Notes: generated from the sequence alone by a model not told the origin. Positions 25,024 to 33,754 are shown, counted from the stretch's first letter. The stretch: 58,397 bases of DNA from Chloroflexota bacterium (GCA_902810745.1 CADDYW010000019.1:1-58397), one strand, 5' to 3'. Numbers and translations are program-made.

Positions 25024-27321
25024 TCAGTGCGCCTTGCCCGCACGCTCCGGGACATCGCGAATCTCGCCGACCGTGTAAGGGAACATCGCCGGTGCGGTTT
25101 CCGGAGTGAGGTTCTCTCGCGGAGGTTCGCTGCCGGAGAGGGCCGCATCGACACGCTCGATCGTCGCCGCGCACACCTTATACTCGGGGATCTTGACTGA
25201 CGGCTCGACGGCTGGATTCGTCAGCTGATTGACCGCCTGTTCGTGCCCGTAGTGAAACGGAATGAACAGCGTATCCGGGCGGATCGACTCGGTGACCAGC
25301 GCCTTCAAAACCATGCTTCCGCGCGGCGTGCGCACGCGCACACGATCATCATTCTGAATGCCCCGCTGCTGCGCTGCCCGTGGATGAATCTCCACCCACG
25401 GCTCCGGCGCCTGGCTGTTCAGGAAGCCGAGCCGACGAGTCTGATTTCCGCTCAGGTAGTGATAGACAACTCGGCCGGTCGTCAGTCGAAATGGGAAATC
25501 GCCACCCGGCTCTTCGGCAGGAGGCTCGTGGACGATCGGGAAGAAGCGGGCCCGACCATCTTTGTGCGCAAAGCGCTCGCTGAAGAGACGTGGCGTGCCC
25601 GGATGATCCAGATCCGGGCAAGGCCAGAAGACTCCACCCTGAGCATCGATCTTCTCCCAGGTGATGCCATAATAGTCGGCGACCCCACCTCTCGATGCTA
25701 CTCGCAGCTCATCCCAGATATCGTGGACCGAGCTGTACGAGAAATACTGCTCACGCCCGAGTCGGCGCGCCAGGTCGCAGATAATCTCCCAATCACGCCG
25801 TGCCTCGCCCGGCGGCTCGGTCGCCTTGTTGATCTTGAGAACACGACCCTCGAGATTCGTCGTCGTTCCCTCGTCTTCGCACCAGACGGTGGAGGGAAGG
25901 ACGACGTCCGCGAGCTCGGCCGTCTCCGAGAGGAAGAAGTCCATGACGACGAGAGGATCCAGATTCTGAATCGCGCGCTTCACGACCGCATTGTCCGGAA
26001 GCGAGACCATCAGATTCGAGCAGATAACCAGGCAGCTTCGAATCTTCCCCTCGGCCATCAGATGGATCATCTCGGTCGCCGCCGCTCCCTCTCCCGGCAG
26101 CTCGTCGACCGGGATGCCCCAGACACGGGCGACGTACTCGCGATCCTCCGGCACGTCGATATGCCGATAGCCGGGAAGCTGGTTCGCCTTCTGGCCGACC
26201 TCACGACCGCCCTGTCCGTTCCCCTGGCCGGTCAGCATCGTCGTCCCGCCCCCCGGCTTCCCGACCTGGCCTCGGGCTAGCGCCAGGTTGATGCACGCGA
26301 GACAGTTGTTCACACCGTGGGTACTGTGCTCGATCCCGCGTGCGTGCAGGATGAGCGAGGGGGAAGCCCCGCCGTACAGGCGCGCTGCCGCGACAATCCG
26401 CTCCGCCGGCACGCCAGAAAGCTTCTCGGCAACGTCGGGCGTGTAGGGCTCGACCGCGTCGCGCACCGCTTCCCAGCCGACGGTACGCTCGGCGATGTAA
26501 TCCTCGTCCACCAGCCCGTCGTGGATGATCTGGCGTAGCATCGCATTCAGCACGGCGATGTCGGTACCGGGCTTGACCGGCAGCCAGAGATCGGCGGTCC
26601 GCGCGACTCCGGTCTGCCGAGGATCCATCACGATTAGTCGAGCACCGTTGTCGCGCGCCTGCCAGATCCATCGCATCAGGATCGGGAAGCACTCGGCCGT
26701 ATTCGAGCCGACGATGAGCAGACAGCGGGCAAGGGGTATATCAGGCATCGGGACTGGACAGCGGTCAAGCCCGAAGGCCCGCGCGTAGGCGACCGCCGCC
26801 GAGGACATACAGAGGCGCCCGTTATAATCGACGTGACGCGTGCGCAGTCCAACACGAGCAAATTTGCCCATCAGGTAGCACTTCTCGTTGGTCATCGACG
26901 AGCCACTGTAGATGGCCACTGCATCACGTCCGTAGAGATCCTGAATCTCTCGCCAGCGTCGTGCGACGTAGTCGAGAGCTTCATCCCAGGTGACCCGCTC
27001 GAGCGTTCCTTGCTTCCCACCACGTCGCATCATCGGATAGGTTAATCGATCGGGGTGCGCTGCCTGCTGGTAGGCGACGACGCCCTTCGGGCAGAGCGAG
27101 CCACGGTTGTGGGGAAAATCGCGCGGCTCGACGCCAATCACCTGGCCATCGGCCACCTTCAGGTACATTCCGCACTGAATCCCACAGAATGAGCAATGTG
27201 TCGGGACAAGCTCCTCCGGGATACGATCCGCGCCAGTCCATCCGGTCGGCGGGGCACCAACCGACTGAAAGTCGTAGTTGAACTGTCGATCCGGCCGAAA
27301 GAAATCCTTGTTGACACTCAT
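25024..27321 (-). CDS. Molybdopterin oxidoreductase, Nap/Nas-type nitrate reductase-like catalytic subunit
   Basis: 765 residues from the ATG at 27321, which shares a base with the previous stop (TAATG); open frame further upstream lacks homology. CSFCGIQC...CPKG (Cys43, Cys46, Cys50, Cys77) binds a [4Fe-4S] cluster. RLCMSSAAVAY places Cys171 as the molybdenum ligand, with the C-M-S/A-S-A context of NapA and NasA rather than the C/U-H of formate dehydrogenase. IVGSNTAECFPI and VMDPRQTGVARTADLWL are further cofactor motifs. The C-terminal molybdopterin domain has FRLTTGRVVYHYLSGNQTRR. There is no Tat signal, so it works in the cytoplasm. Nitrate reduction is the best guess. Other oxyanions are possible. 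Confidence 0.85.
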   Translation of the reverse strand: MSVNKDFFRPDRQFNYDFQSVGAPPTGWTGADRIPEELVPTHCSFCGIQCGMYLKVADGQVIGVEPRDFPHNRGSLCPKGVVAYQQAAHPDRLTYPMMRRGGKQGTLERVTWDEALDYVARRWREIQDLYGRDAVAIYSGSSMTNEKCYLMGKFARVGLRTRHVDYNGRLCMSSAAVAYARAFGLDRCPVPMPDIPLARCLLIVGSNTAECFPILMRWIWQARDNGARLIVMDPRQTGVARTADLWLPVKPGTDIAVLNAMLRQIIHDGLVDEDYIAERTVGWEAVRDAVEPYTPDVAEKLSGVPAERIVAAARLYGGASPSLILHARGIEHSTHGVNNCLACINLALARGQVGKPGGGTTMLTGQGNGQGGREVGQKANQLPGYRHIDVPEDREYVARVWGIPVDELPGEGAAATEMIHLMAEGKIRSCLVICSNLMVSLPDNAVVKRAIQNLDPLVVMDFFLSETAELADVVLPSTVWCEDEGTTTNLEGRVLKINKATEPPGEARRDWEIICDLARRLGREQYFSYSSVHDIWDELRVASRGGVADYYGITWEKIDAQGGVFWPCPDLDHPGTPRLFSERFAHKDGRARFFPIVHEPPAEEPGGDFPFRLTTGRVVYHYLSGNQTRRLGFLNSQAPEPWVEIHPRAAQQRGIQNDDRVRVRTPRGSMVLKALVTESIRPDTLFIPFHYGHEQAVNQLTNPAVEPSVKIPEYKVCAATIERVDAALSGSEPPRENLTPETAPAMFPYTVGEIRDVPERAGKAH

Positions 27322-28376
27322 TACAGAAAGCGCCTTCCCATCAGGTGATAATACGCGGTACCGCGCAGGATACGCTTGCAGGAGGGACAATAATCTTGCA
27401 GCGCCCCGGCGCCATCGCCCAGGTCGTAGCTCTGGCCGAGGTCGCCCAGTGTCGCCTTGAGGTCGTCGATAAAGCGTTGCGATGGAAGGGCGACGCCGCA
27501 ACGGCGACACCGCCCCACCCGAGAGGGCTCGCCCCTCCGCTCCAGGTCGTGGTTCACCGTCTGATAGAGCGTCACGCCGATACTCGCCGGGCGCTCGACG
27601 ATGTGAAAGAACTTCCCAAAGGGCAACGAGATCAGCCAGCCGACCACCACGACCTCGTGGGTCAGCGCGATGAACGAGTAGAACTTCCCTCCCCACCAGC
27701 TCGATGATGCCGTGAGCGCCAGACCGGTGACTGCGATACTGAGGAGCAGAACCAGGGGAACCAGGTCGAATCCGAATCGCTGCGTCGTGAGAAGCCCAAG
27801 GACCATCACCCGTCGCCAGAAGGCGATGGCTAGCCCGACGAGCAAAATAAGAGCCGTGAAATCAAGGGCATGGAAGATCAGGAAGCTGACGATCGTGTCG
27901 AGGTGAAAAGGCAGAATCGGAAGTCCAAAAAACCAGGCCAGGTAGTTTCCCGGCGTCAGCATCGTGAAGTGGATCCAGCCAAACGTGAGCGGGAACGTGA
28001 TGAGGCAGGAGAGCACAACTCCCCAGAAGATGCACAGGTGCATGACCCAGCGATGCACGCCGCGCCGCAAGATGAACGTCTGGCCCAGGATATCTCGCCA
28101 CCAGGCGACAGGAATCAACGTGGTGTACGCGCGGAAGTTCTTCCAGGAGAGGAAATTCGTCCAGCCTGCTTTGAAGTAGCGCCAGGTGGGTGGACGGGTG
28201 ATCCAGAGAGTGTAGCGGTAGGTCACGGCCGCAGTGGCGAAGACGGTGCCGACGGCGTAGCCGATCAGCGCGGAATCAAAATCGGCGAAGCCACGTGAGC
28301 CCAGGTACATCAGCAGGACCAGGACGGCGGCGGCGATGACGGCCAACCCCGCCGCGGGCAGTTCACGTCGGATCAT
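27321..28376 (-). CDS. b-type cytochrome membrane subunit with C-terminal zinc ribbon
   Basis: 351 residues, ATG with GGAGG eight bases upstream. About seven hydrophobic helices; several carry histidines suited to bind b hemes (RRGVHRWVMHLCIFWG, FHLDTIVSFLIFHALDF, FIALTHEVVVVGWL), as in NarI-like and HdrE/DsrM-like quinol-oxidising subunits. After the last helix the tail contains CRRCG and, about 45 residues on, CPSCKR, a zinc-ribbon or rubredoxin-like pair not found in standard NarI. It leads the operon and is coupled to the catalytic gene. It probably passes electrons from menaquinol to the iron-sulfur subunits. Confidence 0.85.
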   Translation of the reverse strand: MIRRELPAAGLAVIAAAVLVLLMYLGSRGFADFDSALIGYAVGTVFATAAVTYRYTLWITRPPTWRYFKAGWTNFLSWKNFRAYTTLIPVAWWRDILGQTFILRRGVHRWVMHLCIFWGVVLSCLITFPLTFGWIHFTMLTPGNYLAWFFGLPILPFHLDTIVSFLIFHALDFTALILLVGLAIAFWRRVMVLGLLTTQRFGFDLVPLVLLLSIAVTGLALTASSSWWGGKFYSFIALTHEVVVVGWLISLPFGKFFHIVERPASIGVTLYQTVNHDLERRGEPSRVGRCRRCGVALPSQRFIDDLKATLGDLGQSYDLGDGAGALQDYCPSCKRILRGTAYYHLMGRRFL

Positions 28377-28534
28377 CGTCGATCCTCCCGCGATGAACGA
28401 CTCGTACGATTCACACGTGACCTGACGCGGCCGGCTCGTGAGCAATGCCGCGAACGCCCACGCCCTCGCGACCGCTGGCTCCCGGTGCTTGGCACGGCCA
28501 CGGTCGAGGGATCCCGACTGCACCGGCACGGACG

Positions 28535-28563
28535 ATTATAGCACCACGAAGCTCGCCGGTCGA
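28535..28563 (-). promoter_or_regulatory. Sigma70-type promoter for the nitrate reductase-like operon
   Basis: On the minus strand TCGACC (28563-28558) and a perfect TATAAT (28540-28535) are separated by 17 bases. A perfect -10 box is rare in this GC-rich sequence. Transcription would begin near 28528. Confidence 0.55.
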
Positions 28564-28594
28564 CGCGCGAAGCACGCAGCACGCGCTGACTCCT

Positions 28595-28610
28595 TGTGTC
28601 GACGAACACG
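28595..28610. promoter_or_regulatory. Putative Crp/Fnr-family operator
   Basis: TGTGT-CGACGA-ACACG, an inverted repeat with a 6-base spacer. Its centre lies about 72-75 bases before the predicted transcription start, a usual distance for class I activation. A site of the same form lies upstream of nosZ at 35977-35992. Confidence 0.45.
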
Positions 28611-28713
28611 CCATCTCCCGCCGCGCGGCCCGCTCCTCGCCGGGAGATCAGCCCGGGTGCAGGGATCAGCAGCCTGTCTCGGCGCCGCGATGACCAGACG
28701 GTAGCGCGCACCG

Positions 28714-29463
28714 TCAGAGGAGCGACGCCAGACCAGACGGATCCAGCACCTCGATCTGGCCGTGGTCGATCCGGATCAAGCCCTCGTCCTCCAGGGCAGC
28801 GAGTGTCCGAGAAACGACCTCGCGCGCGGTGCCCGCCATCTCTGCGATCTCACGCTGGGTCAGCGGCCGCCGCCCAACACCGGCTCCGATTCCGTCCTGA
28901 GGACAGTGAGACTGCAAGAGAATCTTGGCAACGCGCGCGTGGACACGCCGGAACGAGAGATCTTCCACGAGCTGCACGACGTGCTGGAGCTGCCGACTGA
29001 GGTGGCGAATGGCTGCACGCGCGAAGCGGCAGTCTTCATCAAGCAGACGGTCGACCGCGGCACACGGTAGGATGAGGACGCTCGACGGTTCGATCGCCAT
29101 GGCACCCGCCGGCATTGGACCCCCCGTGAAAGCAGCAGCGTCGGCGAACGACTGCCCCGGCCGAGCGATCAGGAGTACTTGCTCGCGACCGCTCGCAGAG
29201 GTCTTGAAGATCTTGACAAGCCCAGTTTCGACGATACAGAGGCCCGGGCACGGCTCGCCTTCCACAGCAAAGATCTCCCCGGCGGCGAGATCCCGCCGAA
29301 GCATGGCGGCGCAAAGCCGCTGCTGCAGATCCGGTGGGAACTCGGCAAAGAGTCCGATCCTTTCCAGAAACGGACCAACCGCTTGCTGTGTCTGCGCCGT
29401 TGCCTTCCCAGCTGCAGGCATGGATGCCATCTCGATCTCTGTGATTCTACACCCCAGAGCCAC
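28714..29463 (-). CDS. Crp/Fnr-family transcriptional regulator
   Basis: 249 residues from GTG 29463; an ATG 11 or 14 codons later is also possible. An N-terminal cyclic-nucleotide-binding-like barrel (IGLFAEFPPDLQQRL; AGEIFAVEGEPCPGLCIVETGLVKIFKTSASGREQVL in its usual order) is followed by the dimer helix and a winged helix-turn-helix (LTQREIAEMAGTAREVVSRTLAALEDEGLI). The N-terminal Fnr cysteine cluster is absent, so it is not an oxygen-sensing [4Fe-4S] type. It may use heme or another ligand, like DNR and NnrR. It follows nosL by 7 bases, so it belongs to the nos operon. Two operator-like sites flank the region it would control. Confidence 0.92.
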   Translation of the reverse strand: MALGCRITEIEMASMPAAGKATAQTQQAVGPFLERIGLFAEFPPDLQQRLCAAMLRRDLAAGEIFAVEGEPCPGLCIVETGLVKIFKTSASGREQVLLIARPGQSFADAAAFTGGPMPAGAMAIEPSSVLILPCAAVDRLLDEDCRFARAAIRHLSRQLQHVVQLVEDLSFRRVHARVAKILLQSHCPQDGIGAGVGRRPLTQREIAEMAGTAREVVSRTLAALEDEGLIRIDHGQIEVLDPSGLASLL

Positions 29464-29470
29464 GTTCCCT

Positions 29471-29950
29471 TCACCTCGCCGGTGCGCCAGACATCGGTGG
29501 TCGCTCCGGCCACGTCCGGCTGGTCAGATCACGCCAGGTCAGTATCTCTCCCGATACCTTGGCCTGGAGCTGGCGAGCCCCCGACTCGTCCGAAAACGCG
29601 GCCAGTCCCCACCCCATCGGCGTTTTGACGTTCGGACTCAGCAGGTACCAGGCTGTTTCGGCTCGAAGCCACTCCCGCGTTCGGTAATCGTGGACGAAGA
29701 CGGCCCGCGGGACCAGGTGGTGAGCCTGCTGGTATGCCAGATAATCTCCGATATCGTCGAACAGGAGCGGGTCGCCGCCCTGCACGACCGCGGCCGTCGC
29801 AAATCGCGGATCGTTGATAATCATTCCGCAGGTCATGCACTGGTCTTCTCCGTAGTGGATCGTCGGCGGCTGTATCGCTCCGCCCGGTGCTGTGCACGCT
29901 GTCACGAAGCTCATCACGATAGAGATGATAACGACCAGCCAGGATTTCAT
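29471..29950 (-). CDS. nosL: NosL-family copper-binding lipoprotein
   Basis: 159 residues from ATG 29950, which overlaps the nosY stop (ATGA). A lipoprotein signal ends in VTAC, with lipid on Cys19. The mature part has MTCGM, the Cys/Met copper(I) site of NosL, followed by DPRFATAAVVQGGDPLLFDDIGDYLAY, the conserved family core. NosL delivers copper to apo-NosZ with NosDFY. It is the last structural nos gene before the regulator. Confidence 0.9.
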   Translation of the reverse strand: MKSWLVVIISIVMSFVTACTAPGGAIQPPTIHYGEDQCMTCGMIINDPRFATAAVVQGGDPLLFDDIGDYLAYQQAHHLVPRAVFVHDYRTREWLRAETAWYLLSPNVKTPMGWGLAAFSDESGARQLQAKVSGEILTWRDLTSRTWPERPPMSGAPAR

Positions 29951-30777
29951 CTTTGATCCTCGGCAACCATCCAGTGATACGCGAGCGGCAGCGGCACGAC
30001 GAGCCAGAGGAGGAGGATGAAAGACAGGATCTCCGGGGCCCACGAGCCAAGGCTGTAATGCGCGACGAGGCCCGCCGGTCCGAGCAGATCCAACGAGCCG
30101 CGAAGCTGGTAGATCGCCGCGATTCGGTAGCTTTCAAGCGGGTTCACGATCGTCGCCGCGAGGATGACCGCTGGCTTGAGACGAAGGGCAACCGCGGTTC
30201 CCATCAGTCCAAGATCACCGACGAGGGAGAGCACCAACCAGACGACGACGGCCACGCCCAGAGCCGAGGAGGTCCGTTGTGTCCGGCTGGAGATAAGGTA
30301 TCCGAGGCTCAGCGCCACCCACGCCAGGAGCACCGTCAGCCCCACCAGGCTGGCGTAGGAGTCAGCGCCCTCGCCCGCGCCGACAAAGCTCACGATCAGG
30401 GTACTCAAACCAAAGCCGGTGACGATGGCGACGCCGATCGCCAGCGCCAGGCCGACGAATTTGCCGACAAAAAGGTCGAACGAGCTGATTGGCTGGGCGA
30501 GAAGGTAGGGAAGAGTTCGGCGCTCCCGGTCTCCAGCCAGCGCCTGCGCGCCAAGCGTCAAGCCCATCAGCGGCGCCAGGAGCAGTACGAGGTTGATCAT
30601 ACCGGCCGCCGTTCGGCCGAACCCACTGATATCGCCATACCCCGAGCTCAGCAGCACCATCGTCGACAGGCCGATCGACAAGGCCACGAAAGCCCCCGCG
30701 TACGCGATGAACCACCGATTTCGTAATGCATCGCGTACCTCTCGCTTTGCCAGGATCGAAACAGCTCGCACGCTCAT
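29947..30777 (-). CDS. nosY: NosY-like ABC transporter permease
   Basis: 276 residues from ATG 30777, overlapping the NosF stop as ATGA. Six membrane helices are visible. The ABC-2 fold of NosY is indicated by the start SILAKREVRDALRNRWF and the cytoplasmic LAGDRERRTLPYLLAQPIS, where NosF couples. NosDFY is needed to mature the copper-sulfide centre of NosZ. Neighbour order (nosD, nosF, nosY, nosL) is standard. Confidence 0.9.
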   Translation of the reverse strand: MSVRAVSILAKREVRDALRNRWFIAYAGAFVALSIGLSTMVLLSSGYGDISGFGRTAAGMINLVLLLAPLMGLTLGAQALAGDRERRTLPYLLAQPISSFDLFVGKFVGLALAIGVAIVTGFGLSTLIVSFVGAGEGADSYASLVGLTVLLAWVALSLGYLISSRTQRTSSALGVAVVVWLVLSLVGDLGLMGTAVALRLKPAVILAATIVNPLESYRIAAIYQLRGSLDLLGPAGLVAHYSLGSWAPEILSFILLLWLVVPLPLAYHWMVAEDQR

Positions 30778-31631
30778 CAATCGTCCTCCAGCTCGAAGTC
30801 GATGACCGGATAGCCAGACTGGGAAAGGAGAACCAGTGGATCCGCCTTTCGATGCGGTGCAACCTTCACCGCGACGGAGGTCCCGTTCCGATGGGCCTCG
30901 AATCCATGCTCGACGAGAAATTGCTGCGCGCGGTCGAGGTCGCCCGGTCCAATCCGAACGCGGAGAATCAGCTCGGCGCCATACCGCGGATCGATTCGGA
31001 ATGGCTTCTTGACCGCCACCTGCGCCCCGCGATCGAGAACCACGACGTGATCGGCGAGCGCCTTGACTTCGCTCCACCGATGGGAGGTGAAGATGAGTGT
31101 TCGACCCTCACGCTTCAGCGTGCGCAGGAGCCCGAGCAGCTCCACCTGGCTTTTCGCATCGAGATTGGCCGTCGGCTCATCCAGGAGGAGAATCGGCGAA
31201 TCTCCGAGGAGCGCCAGCGCGAGAGCAAGCTTCTGCTTCATGCCCCCGGAAAGCGTTGACACCGGCTGTGCTGCGTTGACCCCGATACCAAACCGGTCGA
31301 GACACTTATCGATCTCGTCGGCTGGCACTGCGCGGAGGTCGGCAACCAGACCTGCTAGCTCCGAAACCTTCAGATCGAACGTGAGCGCATCCTGCGGAAC
31401 GTAGCCGATCAGTCTGCGCACCTCCGTGCCATCGTGTGCTGGTGACAGCCCCGCCACCCTGATTTGCCCTTCGTACCGCGTCCCCCCGAGCAGACAGCGG
31501 AGGATCGTCGTCTTGCCCGCGCCGTTTGGACCCCAGAGTGCCAGGGACTCCCCGGGGTGGACCGTAAAGGAGACGTCGTGGACGGCGACTGTGTCCCCGA
31601 AACGCTTGGTAAGATTTGCAACCTCGATCAC
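30777..31631 (-). CDS. nosF: NosF ABC ATPase, probable internal start within the NosD frame
   Basis: 284 residues from GTG 31631, in the same frame as NosD. GGAGG at 31645-31641 lies nine bases before this GTG, a strong ribosome binding site. The ATPase is complete from IEVANLTKRFGDTVAVHDVSF: Walker A GPNGAGKTT, signature LSGGMKQK, Walker B ILLLDEPTAN, switch His in TSHRW. It would power the NosY permease. The C-terminal 70 residues beyond the ATPase core are typical of NosF. Its stop overlaps nosY. Whether it is made alone, fused, or both cannot be seen from sequence. Confidence 0.75.
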   Translation of the reverse strand: MIEVANLTKRFGDTVAVHDVSFTVHPGESLALWGPNGAGKTTILRCLLGGTRYEGQIRVAGLSPAHDGTEVRRLIGYVPQDALTFDLKVSELAGLVADLRAVPADEIDKCLDRFGIGVNAAQPVSTLSGGMKQKLALALALLGDSPILLLDEPTANLDAKSQVELLGLLRTLKREGRTLIFTSHRWSEVKALADHVVVLDRGAQVAVKKPFRIDPRYGAELILRVRIGPGDLDRAQQFLVEHGFEAHRNGTSVAVKVAPHRKADPLVLLSQSGYPVIDFELEDD

Positions 31632-33107
31632 GGCTTCGTTCCTCCGATCACTCCCCGGGTTCGGCCTGCGAATAATGGCAGTCGGGTACGTGCCGCGGCG
31701 CACGCTCTGCCCGGTTGCCAGTCCGGCCAGCGCCAGCATCGCGACCGCAAGGAGACGCGCTGGCCACGGCGACGCGGGCGGTGGCATCGGCACTCCAATG
31801 GGCAGACGTGGCGCCGTTAAAGGCTCAGGATCGACGAGTATGGCTCCTGGCTGGAAAATCGGAAAAGATCGGGCGGCGAAGTCCACCGCGCTGGCTGCAA
31901 CGCTGAACCGAAAGAGCTGGAGGATCGGCCAGGCATCCATCAATCTCTCGGTGAACTGTTCCGGGCGATAGGGAACGTCGCCGAGTCCATCGCCATTGGC
32001 ATCGTAGCCGGTGTAATCGCTCCAGAAGTTACCAATGCCATTCTCCGCCCAGTGGTTCGTCCCGAGTGTGCCACCGCCGAGGACAGCGACCTGCGCCACG
32101 TTGTCGATCAAGCTATTGCCGCTGAAGACGTTGTTCTGATCCACCGGCAGGAGTGCCAGACCTTCGTCGTTATAGGCCACGACGTTGCCGTGGTAGCGGT
32201 TGATCGACGTCGGAGACAGCGGCGAGTTGTCGACGTAGATGCCCACGCGATTGTCGACGATGACATTATTCTCGATCGTCGCCCCGTCGACCTCTTTGAG
32301 GCCAAGGCCATCCCCAGATGGTCCACGATTCGCCCGGAGCAGATTATTCCGCACGGTCATATTCTGTCCGTACATCAGATAGATGCCGACAGAGTTGTTC
32401 TCCAGGCGGTTATGCTCGATCAGGCTCCCGTTACCGTACATGAAATGGAATCCGTACCGGCCGCTGTCGACGACGTTGTCACGGATAATCGAGCCGTTCG
32501 AGAACCAGATCAGACAGTCGCGAGAGCTGCTCACGTAATTTCCGATAATCTGGGCCCGCGCGCTGTACCACACCTTGATGCCATCGCCCCGAAGCGCCTC
32601 CGGCAGCTTCTTGCCGACCACCTCGTTGCCCTCGATCAAGCTGTCCGGAGAGTTCCGCAGGTAGATTCCGAACAGATCGTCCGGCAAGCGGTTACCGATT
32701 ACTCGGACGCGCGGCGCCTCGACTAGGATGCCGCTGTCTTCCTGATCGTAGCTATCGCCGCTGCTCTGGACGACAAAGCCCTGAAAGGTGGTATCCGGCG
32801 CAACGATGTGCACGACCGTCCCGTTGCCACTGCCGTCGACGACCGGCCAGTCCAGGCCCAGAAGAGTGACCGGCCTGGCGATCACCAGCGGCCCTCGAAA
32901 GACACCGCCGTGAACCCGAATGGTGCTACCGGGCCGAGCCGCCGCGATCGCGTCTTGGATCGTTCGATAAGCGCAGGTCGAGCAGACGTCGAGGTTGCCG
33001 GTCGAATCCGCCACCGCTCCGGAGGGATTCCTCACGGCCAGGACAGCTATCGCCACGGCGACGCCGATCATTCGGCAGATCCACCGTGCGAGTGTCTTGC
33101 TGGTCAC
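30777..33107 (-). CDS. NosD and NosF encoded in one continuous frame (possible fusion)
   Basis: 776 residues from GTG 33107, which overlaps the preceding stop (GTGA). Residues 1-35 are a signal peptide. Residues about 40-430 are a NosD right-handed beta-helix with repeated N-x-V/I rungs (GIYLRNSPDSLIEGNEVVGK, GIYLMYGQNMTVRNNLLRAN) and end FWSDYTGYDANGDGLGD, the NosD signature. A membrane helix follows near 465 (LLAVAMLALAGLATG). Then an ABC ATPase (NosF) starts around residue 493 with no stop in between. Either one fused membrane-spanning protein is made, or NosF is translated from an internal start (next entry), with NosD reading on through it. Confidence 0.8.
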   Translation of the reverse strand: MTSKTLARWICRMIGVAVAIAVLAVRNPSGAVADSTGNLDVCSTCAYRTIQDAIAAARPGSTIRVHGGVFRGPLVIARPVTLLGLDWPVVDGSGNGTVVHIVAPDTTFQGFVVQSSGDSYDQEDSGILVEAPRVRVIGNRLPDDLFGIYLRNSPDSLIEGNEVVGKKLPEALRGDGIKVWYSARAQIIGNYVSSSRDCLIWFSNGSIIRDNVVDSGRYGFHFMYGNGSLIEHNRLENNSVGIYLMYGQNMTVRNNLLRANRGPSGDGLGLKEVDGATIENNVIVDNRVGIYVDNSPLSPTSINRYHGNVVAYNDEGLALLPVDQNNVFSGNSLIDNVAQVAVLGGGTLGTNHWAENGIGNFWSDYTGYDANGDGLGDVPYRPEQFTERLMDAWPILQLFRFSVAASAVDFAARSFPIFQPGAILVDPEPLTAPRLPIGVPMPPPASPWPARLLAVAMLALAGLATGQSVRRGTYPTAIIRRPNPGSDRRNEAVIEVANLTKRFGDTVAVHDVSFTVHPGESLALWGPNGAGKTTILRCLLGGTRYEGQIRVAGLSPAHDGTEVRRLIGYVPQDALTFDLKVSELAGLVADLRAVPADEIDKCLDRFGIGVNAAQPVSTLSGGMKQKLALALALLGDSPILLLDEPTANLDAKSQVELLGLLRTLKREGRTLIFTSHRWSEVKALADHVVVLDRGAQVAVKKPFRIDPRYGAELILRVRIGPGDLDRAQQFLVEHGFEAHRNGTSVAVKVAPHRKADPLVLLSQSGYPVIDFELEDD

Positions 33108-33754
33108 GCCGACCGCTCCCGCAACCGGAGGACGATACTCACGAGGACGAGCAACGCCGCGAGGACGCTGAGGTAGAAGCCAGCCTCGAACTGCGCCGTC
33201 GTCGAGAACTGCCCCACCTGCCCGACGCCGAGCAGGTGGGGAGTGAATGGTCGAATGCTGCTGCTGAGCGGCGCGTGCGGATCCAGCTCGTGACCGGCAC
33301 GATTCAGCCAGTAATACAGGTCGGCGACGAAGGCCACCGGGAAGACGACAATCGGGATAGCCAGGACGATCGCCCACCGCGAGCGAAGCAAAGCGGCGGT
33401 GATCCCAAGCCCGATCAGGACAATCAGCGCGACCGGCGCGATGCTGCGCTCGATCCGTGCGGCTTCGACCAGACGCATCATCCCGATGTAGTGGTTCAGC
33501 TCGTCGATCTCGTCGACGTCGCCTTCCAGCCGGCCCGCGAAGATCGTCGCGTCGAGGCCGCCCGGGTATTGCGGGGCGTGGAGAACCAGCGACCAGTACG
33601 GAAGGAACAGAGAAACCGCCAGGAGAATTGCCGCCAGGGCCGGCGCGAGACGAGCAAACTCCGCCCGGAAGCTCAATAACCTTCCCGTAAGCAGAGCTCG
33701 CACGCGCGAGGTCGCGCGGTCCCCGGTCGGCGGCGTCGTCTGTGCGGTTGTCAT
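33104..33754 (-). CDS. Nos-cluster membrane protein (NosB-like)
   Basis: 216 residues, ATG with GGAGGGG about six bases upstream, 81 bases after nosZ. Four membrane helices. A loop after helix 1 has the pattern LHAPQYPGGLDATIFAGRLEGDVDEIDELNHYIGM, which I associate with a membrane protein found in clade II nos clusters, often called NosB. Its role there is not defined, perhaps quinol or copper related. Its stop overlaps the NosD GTG start. Confidence in the gene is high, in the name moderate. Confidence 0.78.
   Translation of the reverse strand: MTTAQTTPPTGDRATSRVRALLTGRLLSFRAEFARLAPALAAILLAVSLFLPYWSLVLHAPQYPGGLDATIFAGRLEGDVDEIDELNHYIGMMRLVEAARIERSIAPVALIVLIGLGITAALLRSRWAIVLAIPIVVFPVAFVADLYYWLNRAGHELDPHAPLSSSIRPFTPHLLGVGQVGQFSTTAQFEAGFYLSVLAALLVLVSIVLRLRERSA

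Larger units (their letters stand above)
28377..28713. other. Regulatory intergenic region between crp/fnr gene and nitrate reductase-like operon
   Basis: 337 bases with no supported gene. On the minus strand it holds a good promoter (28535-28563) and an inverted repeat of Crp/Fnr type (28595-28610). The transcribed leader of the operon would be about 150 bases. Nothing else was recognised. Confidence 0.6.

Noticed and set aside
27321..27696. N-terminal extension of the molybdoenzyme frame
   Set aside because: It overlaps the cytochrome gene, shows no homology, and the ATG at 27321 forms a TAATG junction right before the conserved part.
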